Shown here: piece by piece, positions 52,813 to 61,670 of the stretch
Position numbering within the stretch: position 1 is the first letter of the stretch
Layout: every line of letters begins with the position of its first letter
From: Amycolatopsis coloradensis
GTDB lineage: Bacteria > Actinomycetota > Actinomycetes > Mycobacteriales > Pseudonocardiaceae
Assembly (NCBI RefSeq): GCF_001953865.1
Contig: NZ_MQUQ01000020.1
Location: 367,894 to 431,893, forward strand
Direction of reading: 5' to 3'
Length of the DNA stretch: 64,000 nucleotides
Translations under genes and position numbers: made by a program
The notes under the pieces: generated by a model
What the model saw: the letters and a program-made list of their open reading frames with translations, nothing else
What the model was told of the DNA's origin: nothing
The model's database searches: none

Positions 52813-55800
52813 GTGGAAATCGCATTCGGAATTCTCGGGCAGACGGCCATGCTTCTGCACGGGAATGTGGACGTGAACTGGGCGAGCCCGCGGCCGAGAC
52901 AGGTGCTGACCGCGTTGCTGACCGCGCCGAACCGGCGGATGCCGCTCGACGTCGTCGTGGACTGGGTGTGGGAAGAGCACGAAGGAGACCCCTTGGACGC
53001 TCGTTCGACGCTGCACCAGAACGCGGCGAAGTTACGTCAGGCGTTCAACGAAAAATCCGTGCCCGCGCAGGTGAGTGTAGGCAAAGGGGGCTGCCTTCTC
53101 GAGGTCGAGCCGGGGCTGATCGATCATTTCCGGTTCCAGGCCATGATGGACAAGGCCCGCCGATTTCGTGAACTCGAGCAACATGATCGCGCGCTGATCG
53201 AAGCGCTGTCGGCCGTGCGGTTGTGGCGGGACGACGCCTTGGCCGATCTGCGGACCGAACGTGCCGACGGATGGCGTACCCGATGGGTCCGCGGCGAGTG
53301 GATTCCGGCCAACGCGTTCGTCGTCGCGGAACAAGTGGCGACCGGACAGGCCGACGCCGCGGTGCGGAAACTGACGGAACTCGAACAGGCCCACCCGATG
53401 GAGCTGAGCTTCGCCAAATTGAGAATTCGCGCACTGGCCGAGGCAGATCAACCCGCCGAAGCCGCCGACTTCTTCCGGGCGATGTATGCCCGTTACCGGG
53501 AGGAGGGTGAGACAAGGGCGGCGCAGGAACTGCGAACCGTCAACGAGGAAGTGCTCATCCGGCCGGATCGGATGATTCCGCGGCGGAGTCCGGCCGTTCC
53601 TGAATCCGCTTCCGTCGATCAGGCGGAGCCCGTGATCCGGCATTTGCCCCCGGATATCGACGACATCGCGGGAAGGGGTGACCTCGTCGCCCTGCTCGAC
53701 GCGTACACGACCGATTCGGCGGGGGCGCCGCGGCGTGGGGTCGTGGTGGTAAACGGAGGTCCTGGGGTCGGGAAGACGACGTTGGCGGCCAAATGGGCGC
53801 ATAGCGCCGAACGACGCTATCGGCACGGCGCGGTCATGCTCGATCTTCGCGGTGACAGCCAGGCCGCACGAGCGGGTTCGGGCGAAATAGTCGACACACT
53901 CCTGTCGCTGCTGGACTTTCCGGTCGATCAAGTGGTCAATCCGATCGCCCGCGCGGCGAAACTGTCCGCGCTGCTCGCCCGGCGTTCGATGCTCGTGATC
54001 CTCGACAACGTGCGCAGTTCCGATCAGGTCGCACCAGTGCTGGGTGTCCTGTCGTCGTGCACGGTGCTGATCGTTTCGCGCTGGCGGCTGAAGTCCTTGT
54101 CGGCGAAACTGACCCCGTTGGTGATCACGGTCTTTCCCCTCGGTGACCGCTACTCGTCGTCCTTCCTGACCCGGCGGATCGGCCCTCGCGCGCGCGACGA
54201 CGCGGAGGGGATCGAAGAACTGGTGCGGCTGTGCCGGGGCAACCCGCTGGCGCTGACCCTGGTCGCCGAACGCGCCGTCTCGCGGGCGGGCACGCGGATG
54301 CGGACCCTGGCTGGTCAACTGCGGGATGCCGACCTGCTGCTGGACCTCGGCGACGAGGGGGACTGGCCGGGGACGAGCCTGCGTTCCGCCTTCGCTCTTT
54401 CGTATCAGGATCTCGAACCCGCCGAGCAGCGGGTGTTCGCCCTGATCGGCCTGCATCCGAGCGCCGAGATGACCAGTGAGGCGATCGCCGCGGCGGACGG
54501 GCGTCCGGTGCCGGAGGTGCGACGTTCGCTCGACGTGCTGGTCGCCGCGCATCTGATCGAGCACCCCGCCGATCTCGATCGCTATCGTGTGCACGATCTT
54601 CTGCATCTGTACGCCGCGTCTCTCGCCGCTAGACTGTCCGATGTGGACATCGCACGGCGGAGGATGTTCGAGTTCTACCTGCGCATGGTCGTCGACGCGT
54701 ACCGGCTCCAATTCCCGCACAAGGAGCTGCTGGACATGCCGCCGATGGTGTCGGCGGCGCCGACACCCGGATTCCGCACCGTCGCCGAAGCGCGGCAATG
54801 GGTACTGCGCGAGAGAACGTCACTGATGGCGATCATCGCGGCGTCGGAAGGTGTCCTGAACGGCATCTCCTGTGTTCTTCCCGCGATGACAACGGAATTC
54901 TTCATGTTGCAGGGGCGGTTCCCGGACGCGGTCGAGGGGTTGACCATCGCGGTCCGTGCGGCGACCGCGGAAGGCGACGCGGGCTCACTGGCCTCGTGCC
55001 TGAACGATCTGGCGGTCGTGCACATGCTCATCGGCGCCGACGACGCGGCCGAACGGTGCCTGCTGCGCGCGCTCGAACTGGTCGACACGCACGGGATCGT
55101 GATCGGCAGCCTGACGGTCAGGCTGAACCTGGCCCGCGTGCACCTCCACGCCGGCCGCGCGGCCGAAGCGGTCGAAAGGTACCGGAAGGTCTTTCCGTCC
55201 GTTCGTGAACTGGGCGACCCGATGTTGTGCGCCAGCGCGGCACACCGGTTCGCCGACGCGCTGGTCGAGCTGGGCGGCCACGACGAGGAGGCACTCGGCC
55301 TGTACCGGGAGGCGCTGCGTCGTCGCCGTGAGGCCGACGACGTCACCGAGCTGATGCTGACGCACGTCGCGCTAGGGGAGTTGCTGATCCGGCTCGGCAG
55401 GCTCGCCGAAGCATCGGCGGAATGCCGTGCCGGGTCGGCGTTGGTCGAGGTGAGCGTCCTCCCTTCGGTCATGAAGCTCAACACGGTCCTCGCGTTGCTT
55501 CGGCATGCCGAAGATGACGACAAGGCGGCGCTGGTGCACGCGAACCGGGCGGTGGACCTGGCGAACAGATCGCAGACCGCGACAGGACAGGCGCGGGCCC
55601 TTTCGGTCTTGGCCAGAATCGTCTGCGATCACGGCAACCCCGATGCCGCGCGGGAGCTGTGGCGAGAGGCCGCGGAGCTCTACCGCGGCCGGGCCCGGAC
55701 GGCGAAGGCCGAGGCGATCGAGGTACTGCTGGCCGAACTGGACGCGCGCGGTCCCCTGGTCCCGGCGGCCCGTGAGGGCGCGGGGGACACGGTGGCGATG

Positions 55801-55842
55801 CCCTCGCCGCACCTCCGGATCCTCCGGGGGCACCGTGCCTGA
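52813..55842 (+). CDS. SARP/NB-ARC/TPR regulator, AfsR-like
   Basis: 1009 residues from GTG 52813, preferred because AAGGGG lies seven bases upstream and the SARP winged helix begins at once (VEIAFGILGQTAMLLHG). The OmpR-like domain (about 1-90: STLHQNAAKLRQAFNE) and BTAD domain (about 95-240: ALIEALSAVRLWRDDALADL) are followed by NB-ARC with Walker A NGGPGVGKTTLAAKW and SMLVILDNVRS, then TPRs. AfsR-like regulators activate secondary-metabolite clusters on phosphorylation or ligand binding (family knowledge). No biosynthetic cluster is in the window, so the target is unknown. Confidence 0.92.
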   Translation: MEIAFGILGQTAMLLHGNVDVNWASPRPRQVLTALLTAPNRRMPLDVVVDWVWEEHEGDPLDARSTLHQNAAKLRQAFNEKSVPAQVSVGKGGCLLEVEPGLIDHFRFQAMMDKARRFRELEQHDRALIEALSAVRLWRDDALADLRTERADGWRTRWVRGEWIPANAFVVAEQVATGQADAAVRKLTELEQAHPMELSFAKLRIRALAEADQPAEAADFFRAMYARYREEGETRAAQELRTVNEEVLIRPDRMIPRRSPAVPESASVDQAEPVIRHLPPDIDDIAGRGDLVALLDAYTTDSAGAPRRGVVVVNGGPGVGKTTLAAKWAHSAERRYRHGAVMLDLRGDSQAARAGSGEIVDTLLSLLDFPVDQVVNPIARAAKLSALLARRSMLVILDNVRSSDQVAPVLGVLSSCTVLIVSRWRLKSLSAKLTPLVITVFPLGDRYSSSFLTRRIGPRARDDAEGIEELVRLCRGNPLALTLVAERAVSRAGTRMRTLAGQLRDADLLLDLGDEGDWPGTSLRSAFALSYQDLEPAEQRVFALIGLHPSAEMTSEAIAAADGRPVPEVRRSLDVLVAAHLIEHPADLDRYRVHDLLHLYAASLAARLSDVDIARRRMFEFYLRMVVDAYRLQFPHKELLDMPPMVSAAPTPGFRTVAEARQWVLRERTSLMAIIAASEGVLNGISCVLPAMTTEFFMLQGRFPDAVEGLTIAVRAATAEGDAGSLASCLNDLAVVHMLIGADDAAERCLLRALELVDTHGIVIGSLTVRLNLARVHLHAGRAAEAVERYRKVFPSVRELGDPMLCASAAHRFADALVELGGHDEEALGLYREALRRRREADDVTELMLTHVALGELLIRLGRLAEASAECRAGSALVEVSVLPSVMKLNTVLALLRHAEDDDKAALVHANRAVDLANRSQTATGQARALSVLARIVCDHGNPDAARELWREAAELYRGRARTAKAEAIEVLLAELDARGPLVPAAREGAGDTVAMPSPHLRILRGHRA

Positions 55843-56456
55843 GGCCTCACGTGATGAGCACAAAGTAACCGGCGAGTAGTCACCGAAAGTGTGAGCCCGC
55901 TCGGTCGGAATCTACTCAGAGTTGTTCCGCGAGCTGGTTGACTCACGCGTTGGGTATGAATCTTTTTCGCAAATTAGGCCGGTTCCGTGATTACCGATCA
56001 GTAAGTTACGAGGCCGGTTCTCGCGGGGTCGGCGGCCGGTCGTTCGCGGCTCGGTCCGACTGTGTCCGGCGAGGGGAAGACTTGCGCGAGCGCGGGGAGG
56101 AAGCACAAGTCAGGCCATCGTGTAGCGTGTCGCTGAACAGGGCGGCACAGAAGTGTGGTGGGCCGGTTTCTCGGGTCATTTGAGTATCTGTACGCTTCGC
56201 CGCACAGTCACCCACAAGGTGGCTGGATGTACGGCCTGCTCAAAATGCGCAAGGGCATTTCATGAAGTCAAAGATTCGGGTGTATCCAGTTTCTACGCCC
56301 AGTATCGCAGGAAGGAAAAGCAAGATCGTGATCAATCGCTACATATGGATCGTCTACTCTGTGTGACGATCGAAGTCATGCGCTGTGAGTAGGGCCTCGG
56401 TTCTCCGGGCGTGGTGATGCCCGGAGAACCGGCTCCGGACGGGCGTCGGGTCTAGC
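55843..56456. other. Intergenic region, AT-richer than surroundings
   Basis: About 610 bases with AT-rich patches (55950-56010 and 56230-56390). A 79-codon frame at 56153-56392 has CTACSKC but no ribosome site or family match; not called. A terminator lies at its right end. Confidence 0.4.
56398..56431. terminator. Perfect-stem terminator
   Basis: CGGTTCTCCGGGC and GCCCGGAGAACCG form a 13-bp stem with an 8-base loop, 26 bases past the stop of the minus-strand two-HTH gene. It most likely terminates that gene and could also work in the other direction. Confidence 0.75.
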
Positions 56457-56771
56457 CTACTGTCGCCCCCGGGGGCGAAGGGCGACGCCTTCCGCGAGCA
56501 GGATCCGGCGGGTCTGGTTGTAGCTCATGCCGTGGATGTGCGCCAGCTGCCGGATGCTCCTGCCCGACAAATAGGCGTTGACGAGTCCTGGTGGCGTGGG
56601 GGGAAGCTGGACTTTCGCTGGCCGCAGGGTGATACCGGCGGCCAGCAAGGTGGTTCGCACCTTTCGATAGCTCAGCGCGTAGCGCTCCGCCAAGTTCTCG
56701 ATCGTCTCGCCGTTGTTGTAGAGACGGGCGAGTTCGGCAGGTTCGCCTGCCCCGTCATCGTTCTCGGTCAC
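56457..56771 (-). CDS. Small protein with two helix-turn-helix units
   Basis: 104 residues from GTG 56771, with a weak ribosome site. Two successive resolvase-like HTHs are seen: ETIENLAERYALSYRKVRTT and RSIRQLAHIHGMSYNQTRRI, each followed by a LLAxG(V/I)xLRP tail (LLAAGITLRP, LLAEGVALRP). The duplicated structure suggests binding to two half-sites. Such small proteins are common in actinomycetes; the role is unknown. Confidence 0.75.
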   Translation of the reverse strand: MTENDDGAGEPAELARLYNNGETIENLAERYALSYRKVRTTLLAAGITLRPAKVQLPPTPPGLVNAYLSGRSIRQLAHIHGMSYNQTRRILLAEGVALRPRGRQ

Positions 56772-57032
56772 CGGATCATCGCCGCCCCGACAGCTGATCG
56801 ATCGTCGCCGACATTAGGAACTCGATCCTCCAGACAAAGGCATGAACGCTCGGTCGCACACCGCTGACCGGGTGCATGGTGTCCATTTCGCGAGTGCTTT
56901 GGCGCAATGCGATAGCCCTGAGTGGACCCGCCGGGGGAAAGAAACCGACGAAAAGCTCGCAGATGGAGGTACCGCCGCTGCTCCGACCGCTGTTGAATTG
57001 GACCAGACCATTCAACGGTGATTGGAGTCCAC

Positions 57033-58220
57033 ATGACGCGACGGCATCTTCGCCGGGGGTTGTCCCTGGTGGCCGGGCTCGCCTTGGCGGGAGTCCTCCT
57101 CCCGGCGGCGAGCAGCGCCGAACCGCGGGAAGCGCGGGGTGTTCCACTCGGAGAGCTGACCGCCACCGCGACCAAAGTCGCTTCCGGACTGGTGAACCCG
57201 ACCGCCATCACGGCGCTCAACGACGGGAGCGGCCGGATCCTGGTCGTGGAGAAGAGGGGCGTCGTCCGGGCTTACCATCCCCGTACTGGCCTCGCCACCA
57301 GGCCCTTCCTGGACATCAGCGACAAGGTGAACGGCGCGGACGTCGAACGCGGGCTGCTCGGGTTGGCCATCGCGAAGGACAGGCGCGTTTACGTCGCCTA
57401 CACCCGCAAGTCCGACAGCGCGGTCACGTTGTCGCGGGTCCGGCCGGACACCGGCGCGGTCACCGAATTGCTGACGCAGCCGCATTCCGAGTTCCCCAAC
57501 CACAACGGCGGTCAGCTGGCGTTCGGCCCGGACGGGTTCCTGTACTGGGGGATCGGCGACGGTGGCGGCGGGGGCGACCCGCTGGCCAGCGGGCAGCGGC
57601 TGGACACGCTGCTGGGCAAGATCCTGCGCGTCGACGTCAACCGCGCGTGCCGTCCGCTGGGGTACTGCGTCCCGGCGGGCAACCCGTTCGTCGGTGTCGC
57701 GGGCGCGCGTCCGGAGATCTGGTCGTACGGGCTGCGCAACCCGTGGCGGTTCTCCTTCGACCAGGCCGACGGCTCACTGTGGATCGGCGACGTCGGCCAG
57801 GGCCGGTTCGAGGAGGTCGACCACATCGCGAAGGGCAAGGGAGGCGCGAACTTCGGCTGGTCCTGCAAGGAAGGCCCGGTCGTGTTCGACCAGACGCGGT
57901 GCAAGGACGGCGTGACCTACACCGAGCCGGTCTTCCACTACATCTCCGGCGCGGAGGGCTGCGCGGTGATCGGCGGACACGTCTACCGCGGCAGGAAGTA
58001 CGCCTCGCTCGCCGGTGGGGTCTACCTCGCCACCGACTTCTGCCAGGGCACTGCCTGGGCCGTCCGCAAGAAGGCCGACGGGACTTACGAAAGCGCCCGG
58101 ATCGGGGAGTTCCCGCTCGACGCCACCACGTTCGGCACCGACCAGAACGGTGAGCTGTACCTCGCCGACGAAACACCCGGTGGGCTGCACCGGATCTCGT
58201 TCCAGCGCAAGGGTCGGTGA
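57033..58220 (+). CDS. Secreted PQQ-dependent sugar dehydrogenase (GSDH family)
   Basis: 395 residues from ATG 57033, with GGAG upstream. Signal peptide MTRRHLRRGLSLVAGLALAG with cleavage near ASSAEP. The beta-propeller shows GLVNPTAITALNDGSGRILV, ERGLLGLAIAKD, PNHNGGQLAFGPDGFLYWGI (containing the conserved H-x-G-G) and YGLRNPWRFSFD. These match soluble glucose/sorbosone dehydrogenases that use PQQ and calcium. Four Cys may form disulfides. Substrate unknown; a monocistronic unit ended by the hairpin at 58250. Confidence 0.9.
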   Translation: MTRRHLRRGLSLVAGLALAGVLLPAASSAEPREARGVPLGELTATATKVASGLVNPTAITALNDGSGRILVVEKRGVVRAYHPRTGLATRPFLDISDKVNGADVERGLLGLAIAKDRRVYVAYTRKSDSAVTLSRVRPDTGAVTELLTQPHSEFPNHNGGQLAFGPDGFLYWGIGDGGGGGDPLASGQRLDTLLGKILRVDVNRACRPLGYCVPAGNPFVGVAGARPEIWSYGLRNPWRFSFDQADGSLWIGDVGQGRFEEVDHIAKGKGGANFGWSCKEGPVVFDQTRCKDGVTYTEPVFHYISGAEGCAVIGGHVYRGRKYASLAGGVYLATDFCQGTAWAVRKKADGTYESARIGEFPLDATTFGTDQNGELYLADETPGGLHRISFQRKGR

Positions 58221-58249
58221 GCGGACGGGCAAGGTCGCGACAGACCAGG

Positions 58250-58283
58250 GTCCCCGGCCGCGTCCGCCCGGCGCGGCCGGGAC
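58250..58283 (+). terminator. Terminator of the sugar dehydrogenase gene
   Basis: GTCCCCGGCCGCG and CGCGGCCGGGAC pair over 12 bp with one bulged C and a 9-base loop, 30 bases past the stop. Confidence 0.7.
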
Positions 58284-58289
58284 TCACTC

Positions 58290-58385
58290 CGTCCAGGGGC
58301 AGGCGGACCTCGACCGTCCGCCCGCCTTCGCCGAGCCGCCCAGCGCGGCGGTCCGTTCCCGCACCGCGACCAGGCTCATCTCGCC
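58290..58385 (-). pseudogene. Remnant of a histidine kinase C-terminus
   Basis: On the minus strand, SLVAVRERTAALGGSAKAGG, and in the next frame GGRTVEVRLPLDG, read like the end of a NarL-type sensor kinase ATPase domain (G-L-x-x-M-R-E-R-x-A-x-L-G-G ... V-x-L-P-L). Nothing upstream matches the rest. It is probably a scrap left after deletion. Low confidence because it is short. Confidence 0.4.
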
Positions 58386-58570
58386 GCCGGTGTCCGGCGC
58401 CGGACGCCTTTCGGCGGCGCCGCTCGTGCCACTCCCGCGCCGAAGCCGTCCGGTACGCGCTGAGCACATCGGCTCCCGCGCCCTACCGATTCACCTGATC
58501 GCGTTTCATCAAGTTTTCATCCTTCGTCCCTAGCGTGACGTCGTCCGGTGATTTCAGTGATGGAGGCGAC

Positions 58571-59863
58571 GTGGAGCAGACATTCCCACCCCAAGGCGCG
58601 CAGTGGCCGCCGCCGCAGGGCTGGGTTCCCCAGCCGGTACCGGCGCCGCCCGCCGGGAAACCCCGGCGGTGGCTGCTGTTCGGTGGTATCGCCGGGCTGG
58701 TGGTGGTGCTCCTCGCCGGACTGACGACCTGGCTGCTGTGGCCCTCGAAAGCGGGCCGCGAACCCTTCGAGCAGGCGCTGGCCGGGCTCGCCTCGGCGCC
58801 GGCGGTCCGGAACAGCACCTCCGCCGTCGGCGGGATGATCAAAACCGACGTCAAGACCACCGCGTTCGGTGAGACGTCGGGCACGATGTCGTTCCAGGGC
58901 AAAAAGATCGAGATCCTCGTCGTCGGAGGCAAGGTCTATTTCAAGGCGCCCGACGGCATGCTGCCGGGGTCGCGAGCGGACTCCTCGGCCGCCGATGATC
59001 TCAAGGACCGGTGGATCACCGGCGAGGACGCGCTGTTCGGCCCGGTCCTGCAACAGTTCGAGGCCCCGGAGAAGCTCGCCAAACGCCTGCGTGAGGCGCT
59101 GGATCGGGCGGACGAGATCCCCGGCGACCAGAACGAGACCGTCCGGGACGTCCCGGCGCTCAAGGCCGGCACGTCCGCCGGTGACCTGTACGTCTCGAAG
59201 CAGGCGCCGCACCGGCTCCTCCGGTTCTCCGTGAAGGTGCCCGGCGGGCTGCCGTCCGTCCCGCGGCTGCCGACGATGCCCGGCCCGGAGTCGCGGCCCC
59301 AGCTGCCGACGGGCGGCAGCCTCGGTGAGTCCGATGTGGACGCTCTGTCGCCGCAGGAGACCGACGCCGTCTACGAAGACCTGGTGTCGAACACCAAGAA
59401 GCTGTCCGGCGCGGTCGACACCGGCGTGCGGTTCGACATGGACGGCGCGGCCACGGTCGCGTGCGGTGCCTCGGGCTGCACGGTGACCGCGAACGTGTCC
59501 AACTCCGCGTCGGCGAACGGTGGCGGAAAGGTCACCGGCCAGGTCAACGCCACGATGACCGCGAACGTGACCATCGGCGGCCGCTCGGCGGGCAGCTGCC
59601 GGAACACGGCGAGCCTGCCGCTGAACGGCTCGGGCTCGATCAGCTGCGTCAACGGCGGGGCGGGCAGTGTGTTCTCGTCCGTCGAGGCGGAGAAGAAGGC
59701 GGACGCCGAAGCACAGTCACGGGCCTCGGGCGGGGTGCCGGTCCAGTACCGGATCGAGAGCATCGCGGCGGTTTCCGTGCTGGCCGAAGCGATCGGTCAG
59801 GTCGAGATCACCCGGCTGGTCGACGAACTGGGGCGGAGGCGGGCCGAGGTCGGCGGCCGCTGA
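58571..59863 (+). CDS. Single-pass exported protein, unknown function
   Basis: 430 residues from GTG 58571, with GGAGG four bases upstream. The N-terminus is Pro/Gln/Trp-rich (PPQGAQWPPPQGWVPQPVP), a membrane helix WLLFGGIAGLVVVLLAGLTT spans about residues 33-55, and the rest is exported. The exported part has a beta-rich domain (MSFQGKKIEILVVGGKVYFK) like LppX/LprG-type lipid-binding folds, a Pro-rich linker, and a C-terminal domain with paired Cys (VACGASGCTV ... SCRNTAS ... SISCVNGG). No family was recognised with confidence. It is a single gene flanked by gene scraps. Confidence 0.8.
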   Translation: MEQTFPPQGAQWPPPQGWVPQPVPAPPAGKPRRWLLFGGIAGLVVVLLAGLTTWLLWPSKAGREPFEQALAGLASAPAVRNSTSAVGGMIKTDVKTTAFGETSGTMSFQGKKIEILVVGGKVYFKAPDGMLPGSRADSSAADDLKDRWITGEDALFGPVLQQFEAPEKLAKRLREALDRADEIPGDQNETVRDVPALKAGTSAGDLYVSKQAPHRLLRFSVKVPGGLPSVPRLPTMPGPESRPQLPTGGSLGESDVDALSPQETDAVYEDLVSNTKKLSGAVDTGVRFDMDGAATVACGASGCTVTANVSNSASANGGGKVTGQVNATMTANVTIGGRSAGSCRNTASLPLNGSGSISCVNGGAGSVFSSVEAEKKADAEAQSRASGGVPVQYRIESIAAVSVLAEAIGQVEITRLVDELGRRRAEVGGR

Positions 59864-59897
59864 GACCGAGTCACCAGGGGAGCGGCCTCGAGACGTC

Positions 59898-59960
59898 GAA
59901 GTGCCCCGACCGTCTATTGAGGTCGGTCGCGGTACACCCCGGCTCGACCGCGTTGATCGG
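59898..59960 (-). pseudogene. Remnant of an SDR C-terminal segment
   Basis: On the minus strand, EQPINAVEPGCTATDLNRRS closely resembles the (I/V)NAV.PG.TATDLN segment after the catalytic Lys in SDR enzymes. No cofactor-binding part is nearby. It is a short relic between the exported protein and argG. Confidence 0.4.
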
Positions 59961-60007
59961 CTGCTCACCGTCCTCCGCACCCAGTCTTTGACCGGAAGAA
60001 AGAACAA

Positions 60008-60043
60008 CGCCGGGCGAACGGCTTCGATGCCGCGCGCCCGGCG
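60008..60043 (-). terminator. Terminator of argG
   Basis: CGCCGGGCG and CGCCCGGCG form a 9-bp stem with an 18-base loop, 23 bases past the argG stop. On the minus strand it is followed by a T-rich run (TTGTTCTTTC), as expected of an intrinsic terminator. Confidence 0.65.
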
Positions 60044-60066
60044 CTTTCGCGTCCCGTTGGTCCGGG

Positions 60067-61515
60067 TCAGTCTGTGCCGGATTCGATGGCGGCGTGGTCG
60101 AGCAGCTCGTCCTCGCCGGAAGCCTTGCCACGCGAGGCGATCGCCTGCGCGCCGCCCGCGTCCATCGCTCCGATCAGGCCGGTCGACGCGGCCTGCGCGG
60201 CGCCGATCAGCGTCGGGTGCCCGCCGCCGACCATGCCGAGCCCGGCGTACTGCTCGAGCTTGGCGCGCGAGTCGGCGATGTCGAGGTTCCGCATGGTGAG
60301 CTGGCCGATCCGGTCCACCGGGCCGAACGCCGAGTCCTCGGTGCGCTCCATCGACAGCTTGTCCGGGTGGTAGCTGAAGAACGGGCCGGTGGTGTCGAGG
60401 ATCGAGTAGTCCTCGCCGCGCCGCAGCCGCAGGGTGACCTCGCCCGTGACGGCCGCGCCGACCCACCGCTGAAGCGATTCGCGCAGCATCATCGCCTGCG
60501 GGTCCAGCCAGCGGCCTTCGTACATGAGCCTGCCGAGACGACGGCCCTCGTTGTGGTAGCTGGCGAGGGTGTCCTCGTTGTGGATCGCGTTGACGAGCCG
60601 CTCGTACGCCGCGTGCAGCAGCGCCATGCCCGGCGCCTCGTAGATACCGCGGCTCTTGGCCTCGATGATCCGGTTCTCGATCTGGTCGGACATGCCGAGC
60701 CCGTGCCGCCCGCCGATGGAGTTGGCCTCCAGGACCAGGTCGACCGCGGTGGCGAACTCCTTGCCGTTGATCGTCACCGGGCGGCCCTGCTCGAAGCCGA
60801 TCGTGACGTCTTCCGGCGCGATCTCGACGTCGGCGTCCCAGAACCGCACACCCATGATCGGGTTGACGATCTCGATGCCGGTGTCGAGGTGCTCCAGCGA
60901 CTTGGCCTCGTGGGTCGCGCCCCAGATGTTCGCGTCCGTGGAGTAGGCCTTTTCGGTGCTGTCCCGGTAGGGGAGGCCGTGGCCCTGCAGCCACTCGGAC
61001 ATCTCCTTGCGGCCGCCGAGTTCGCTGACGAACGCGGCGTCCAGCCACGGCTTGTAGATCCGCAGGGACGGGTTCGCGAGCAGGCCGTAGCGGTAGAACC
61101 GCTCGATGTCGTTGCCCTTGAAGGTGGAGCCGTCGCCCCAGATCTGGACGTCGTCCTCGAGCATCGCGCGCACCAGCAGCGTGCCGGTGACCGCGCGGCC
61201 GAGCGGGGTGGTGTTGAAGTAGGTGCGGCCGCCGTTGCGAATGTGGAAGGCGCCGCAGGCCAGCGCCGCGAGCCCTTCCTCGACCAGCGCGGCCTTGCAG
61301 TCGACAGCGCGCGCGATCTCGGCGCCGTAGGCCTTCGCCCGGCCCGGGACCGACTCGATGTCGGGTTCGTCGTACTGGCCGATGTCAGCGGTGTAGGTGC
61401 ACGGCACTGCACCCTTCTCGCGCATCCACGCGACCGCTACCGAGGTGTCGAGGCCGCCGGAGAAGGCGATCCCGACGCGTTCGCCGACAGGCAGAGAGGT
61501 GAGTACCTTGGACAT
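60067..61515 (-). CDS. argG: Argininosuccinate synthase
   Basis: 482 residues from ATG 61515 (MSKVLTSLPVGERVGIAFSG). The P-loop-like SGGLDTSVAVAWM binds ATP; GQYDEPDIESVPGRAKAYGA, IRNGGRTYFNTTPLGRAVTG, EANSIGGRHGLGMSDQIENR and RGIYEAPGMALL are family blocks. This is the longer, E. coli-type ArgG. It joins citrulline and aspartate with ATP to make argininosuccinate, the penultimate step of arginine biosynthesis. It stands alone, without argH or argR. No ribosome site precedes the ATG; see the promoter entry. Confidence 0.96.
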   Translation of the reverse strand: MSKVLTSLPVGERVGIAFSGGLDTSVAVAWMREKGAVPCTYTADIGQYDEPDIESVPGRAKAYGAEIARAVDCKAALVEEGLAALACGAFHIRNGGRTYFNTTPLGRAVTGTLLVRAMLEDDVQIWGDGSTFKGNDIERFYRYGLLANPSLRIYKPWLDAAFVSELGGRKEMSEWLQGHGLPYRDSTEKAYSTDANIWGATHEAKSLEHLDTGIEIVNPIMGVRFWDADVEIAPEDVTIGFEQGRPVTINGKEFATAVDLVLEANSIGGRHGLGMSDQIENRIIEAKSRGIYEAPGMALLHAAYERLVNAIHNEDTLASYHNEGRRLGRLMYEGRWLDPQAMMLRESLQRWVGAAVTGEVTLRLRRGEDYSILDTTGPFFSYHPDKLSMERTEDSAFGPVDRIGQLTMRNLDIADSRAKLEQYAGLGMVGGGHPTLIGAAQAASTGLIGAMDAGGAQAIASRGKASGEDELLDHAAIESGTD

Positions 61516-61521
61516 GATGGA

Positions 61522-61552
61522 AGTATATGCATAGTTGTGTATGACCATGCAA
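61522..61552 (-). promoter_or_regulatory. argG promoter with ArgR-box-like TGCAT repeats; probably leaderless
   Basis: Read on the minus strand, TTGCAT (61547-61552) and TATACT (61522-61527) are 19 bases apart, and TATACT ends six bases before the ATG, so transcription should begin at or next to the start codon. TATGCATA (61526-61533) and CATGCA-type half-sites (61546-61551) overlap this promoter and resemble ArgR boxes. Promoter and operator assignments are inference. Confidence 0.45.
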
Positions 61553-61624
61553 GCCGGGGTGAGCAACTCGGGTAGGTGGTCCTGCGGTCTGGTGAAGTAC
61601 GTGAAGCTGGTGCCCGTAAGCGGC

Positions 61625-61670
61625 GAGCGGGAGGATTCCGGACGGTGAACGTCCGAAGTCCTCCCCGCTC
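61625..61670. other. Imperfect long hairpin upstream of argG
   Basis: GAGCGGGAGGATTCCGGACG and CGTCCGAAGTCCTCCCCGCTC pair over about 20 bp with one bulge and two weak pairs. It lies beyond the argG promoter and before the oxidoreductase, with no gene ending at it. The rest of 61516-62032 holds a half-copy of the GGAAGGGGGCCTTCACGCG word near 61812-61830 and no recognisable gene. Confidence 0.5.

Noticed and set aside
56153..56392. 79-codon frame with CTACSKC in AT-richer DNA
   Set aside because: No ribosome site, poor codon use and no recognisable family; the Cys cluster alone is not enough.
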